From positions 12,250 through 76,249 of the forward strand of contig JANMDN010000059.1 of assembly GCA_031376285.1 (NCBI GenBank): 64,000 nt of DNA, read 5' to 3'. This DNA comes from JANMDN01 sp031376285 (GTDB lineage: Bacteria > Actinomycetota > Thermoleophilia > Miltoncostaeales > Miltoncostaeaceae). The translations under genes and the position numbers were made by a program. Shown here piece after piece: positions 62,975-64,000 of the stretch. The notes under the pieces are model-generated. The model did not search any database, was not told where the DNA came from, and saw only the letters and a program-made list of their open reading frames with translations. Position 1 is the stretch's first letter. The number at the start of each line of letters is the position of its first letter.

Positions 62975-64000
62975 ATGTTGAGACGATCACTCGCGTTGCC
63001 GGACCCGGGAGCGGCCACGTTCTTTCTCTGGGGACCCAGGCAGGTCGGCAAGACCACGCTACTCCGGCAGACGTACCCGAAAGCCGTCTGGGTCGACCTA
63101 CTGAAGGCTGACGAGTACCGGCGCTACGCGTCGGCTCCTGAGCGGCTGCGGAAGGAGCTACTCGCAATGCCGGGCGGGGCCCGGCGTCAGGTCGTGATCG
63201 ACGAAGTTCAGAAGGTGCCGGTGCTGCTCGACGAAGTCCACTGGCTCCACGAGAGTCTCGGCGTCCGGTTCGCGCTTTGCGGTTCGAGCGCACGGAAACT
63301 GCGACGTGGCGGCAACCTCCTCGGCGGTCGAGCCCTGCGGTTCGAACTCACCGGCCTCACGGCAGCCGAACTCGGGTCAGACTTCGACCTCGACCGGATG
63401 CTCAACCACGGCTGGCTTCCGCGCATCTACAACGCCGAACGCCCGGCACGTCTACTGGATTCCTACGTCGGGGACTACCTCCAACTGGAAGTCGCGGCCG
63501 AGGGGCTCGTGCGCAACATCCCAGCGTTCTCGGGCGTCCTCGCGGCAACTGCCCTCTCAGACGCCGAGATCGTGAACCTGTCGAACATCGCCCGGGACTG
63601 CGGCGTTTCGGTTCAGTCGGTCAAGAATCACTTCGAGATCATCGTCGACACGCTCATCGGTTCGTGGTTACCGGCGTAGACGAAGCGCCCGAAGCGCCGA
63701 GTGATCAGGGCTCCGAAGTTCTACTTCGGCGACGTGGGGGTGGTCAATCAGCTCGCTCGGCGCGGAACGCTTCAGCGAGGCGGCGAACTCTTCGGCAATG
63801 CCTTCGAAAACTGGGTCCACCACGAGCTTCGCAGCGCCCGTCTCAAAGACGGGGTACAGCCCCACCTGTCGTACTGGAGACTGGCAAGCGGCATCGAGGT
63901 CGACTTCCTGTTCGATGACCTGAGCCTCGCGATCGAGGCGAAGGCGAGCGCAACGATCAACGACCACAACCTCCGAGGCCTCCGCCAACTCATCGTGGAT
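62975..64000 (+). pseudogene. AAA-family ATPase with DUF4143 domain, in-frame TAG, runs off window
   Basis: N-terminal AAA domain with Walker A GPRQVGKTTLL, Walker B QVVIDEVQ and sensor FALCGSSARKL. The frame meets TAG at 63677-63679 after IGSWLPA, where relatives have an aromatic residue, and then continues without a shift through RAPKFYFGDVGVVNQLARRG, FENWVHHELRS, EVDFLFDD and IEAKAS to the window end. A point nonsense mutation of TAC/TAT is the simplest reading. Third DUF4143-type gene in the window. Confidence 0.8.

Noticed and set aside
63677..63679. TAG read through as pyrrolysine
   Set aside because: No Pyl genes seen, the position is normally aromatic, and the family shows decay elsewhere in the window; a nonsense mutation is simpler.

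Overview
The window is high-GC DNA with tightly packed genes, many GTG starts and frequent TGATG, ATGA or GTGA stop/start overlaps. Several genes point to Actinomycetota: NucS mismatch endonuclease, an Ada-AlkA fusion followed by Ogt, a Nei2-like glycosylase and an nrdR-nrdJ pair. Class Thermoleophilia is a guess from overall gene flavour, not something the sequence proves. There is one tRNA (Thr, anticodon CGT), and no rRNA, CRISPR array, complete insertion sequence or integrase was seen.

Layout. (1) 1-11 kb is a sugar-alcohol island: a LacI-type regulator, a long-chain mannitol dehydrogenase, an SDR dehydrogenase, a complete SmoEFGK-like polyol importer and, divergently, a complete FrcBCA/Rbs-like sugar importer. 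Five copies of a palindrome close to TGACAACGTTGTCA sit only in the control regions of this island. I read it as polyol uptake, oxidation to fructose-type ketoses, and uptake of the ketose, under one repressor. (2) 11-21 kb holds an aldo/keto reductase, a MurD-like ligase, a broken PIN toxin, a subtilisin, a Nei-type glycosylase, a frameshifted glutathionyl-hydroquinone-reductase-type gene, a secreted intradiol-dioxygenase-like protein, a DsbA-family gene with an in-frame UGA exactly at the first cysteine of CxxC (candidate selenoprotein), a cupredoxin, and remnants of a DUF1905 gene and a DUF4143 ATPase. (3) 22-27 kb is rich in toxin-antitoxin modules (VapBC, HipBA, AbrB-PIN), followed by tRNA-Thr and a DUF4143 ATPase. 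(4) 27-38 kb carries alkylation repair (Ogt, Ada-AlkA), an ArgH-like protein, copper export (CopA/CopZ), an aldehyde dehydrogenase and NucS. (5) 38-43 kb has an Asp-rich calcium-binding-type repeat protein, a decayed polysaccharide deacetylase, a flavin oxidoreductase, cupins, an ArsR-AHSA1 pair and a frameshifted GST. (6) 43-59 kb is more housekeeping: NrdJ/NrdR, two tandem signal peptidases, an O-antigen-ligase-like protein, a polyprenol-mannose synthase, two alpha/beta-hydrolases, a HerA-like ATPase, a mechanosensitive channel with an ECF sigma factor, a PAP2 phosphatase and Gmd. (7) 59-64 kb is a 5'-truncated PA14/Rhs gene with a frameshifted tip and a candidate membrane immunity gene, then another DUF4143 ATPase with an in-frame TAG.

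Two cross-cutting observations. A 38-bp element occurs four times (three copies identical), mostly between convergent genes. An unusual number of small genes carry single-base frameshifts or nonsense codons while the long genes are intact, so either real gene decay or local sequence error must be considered.
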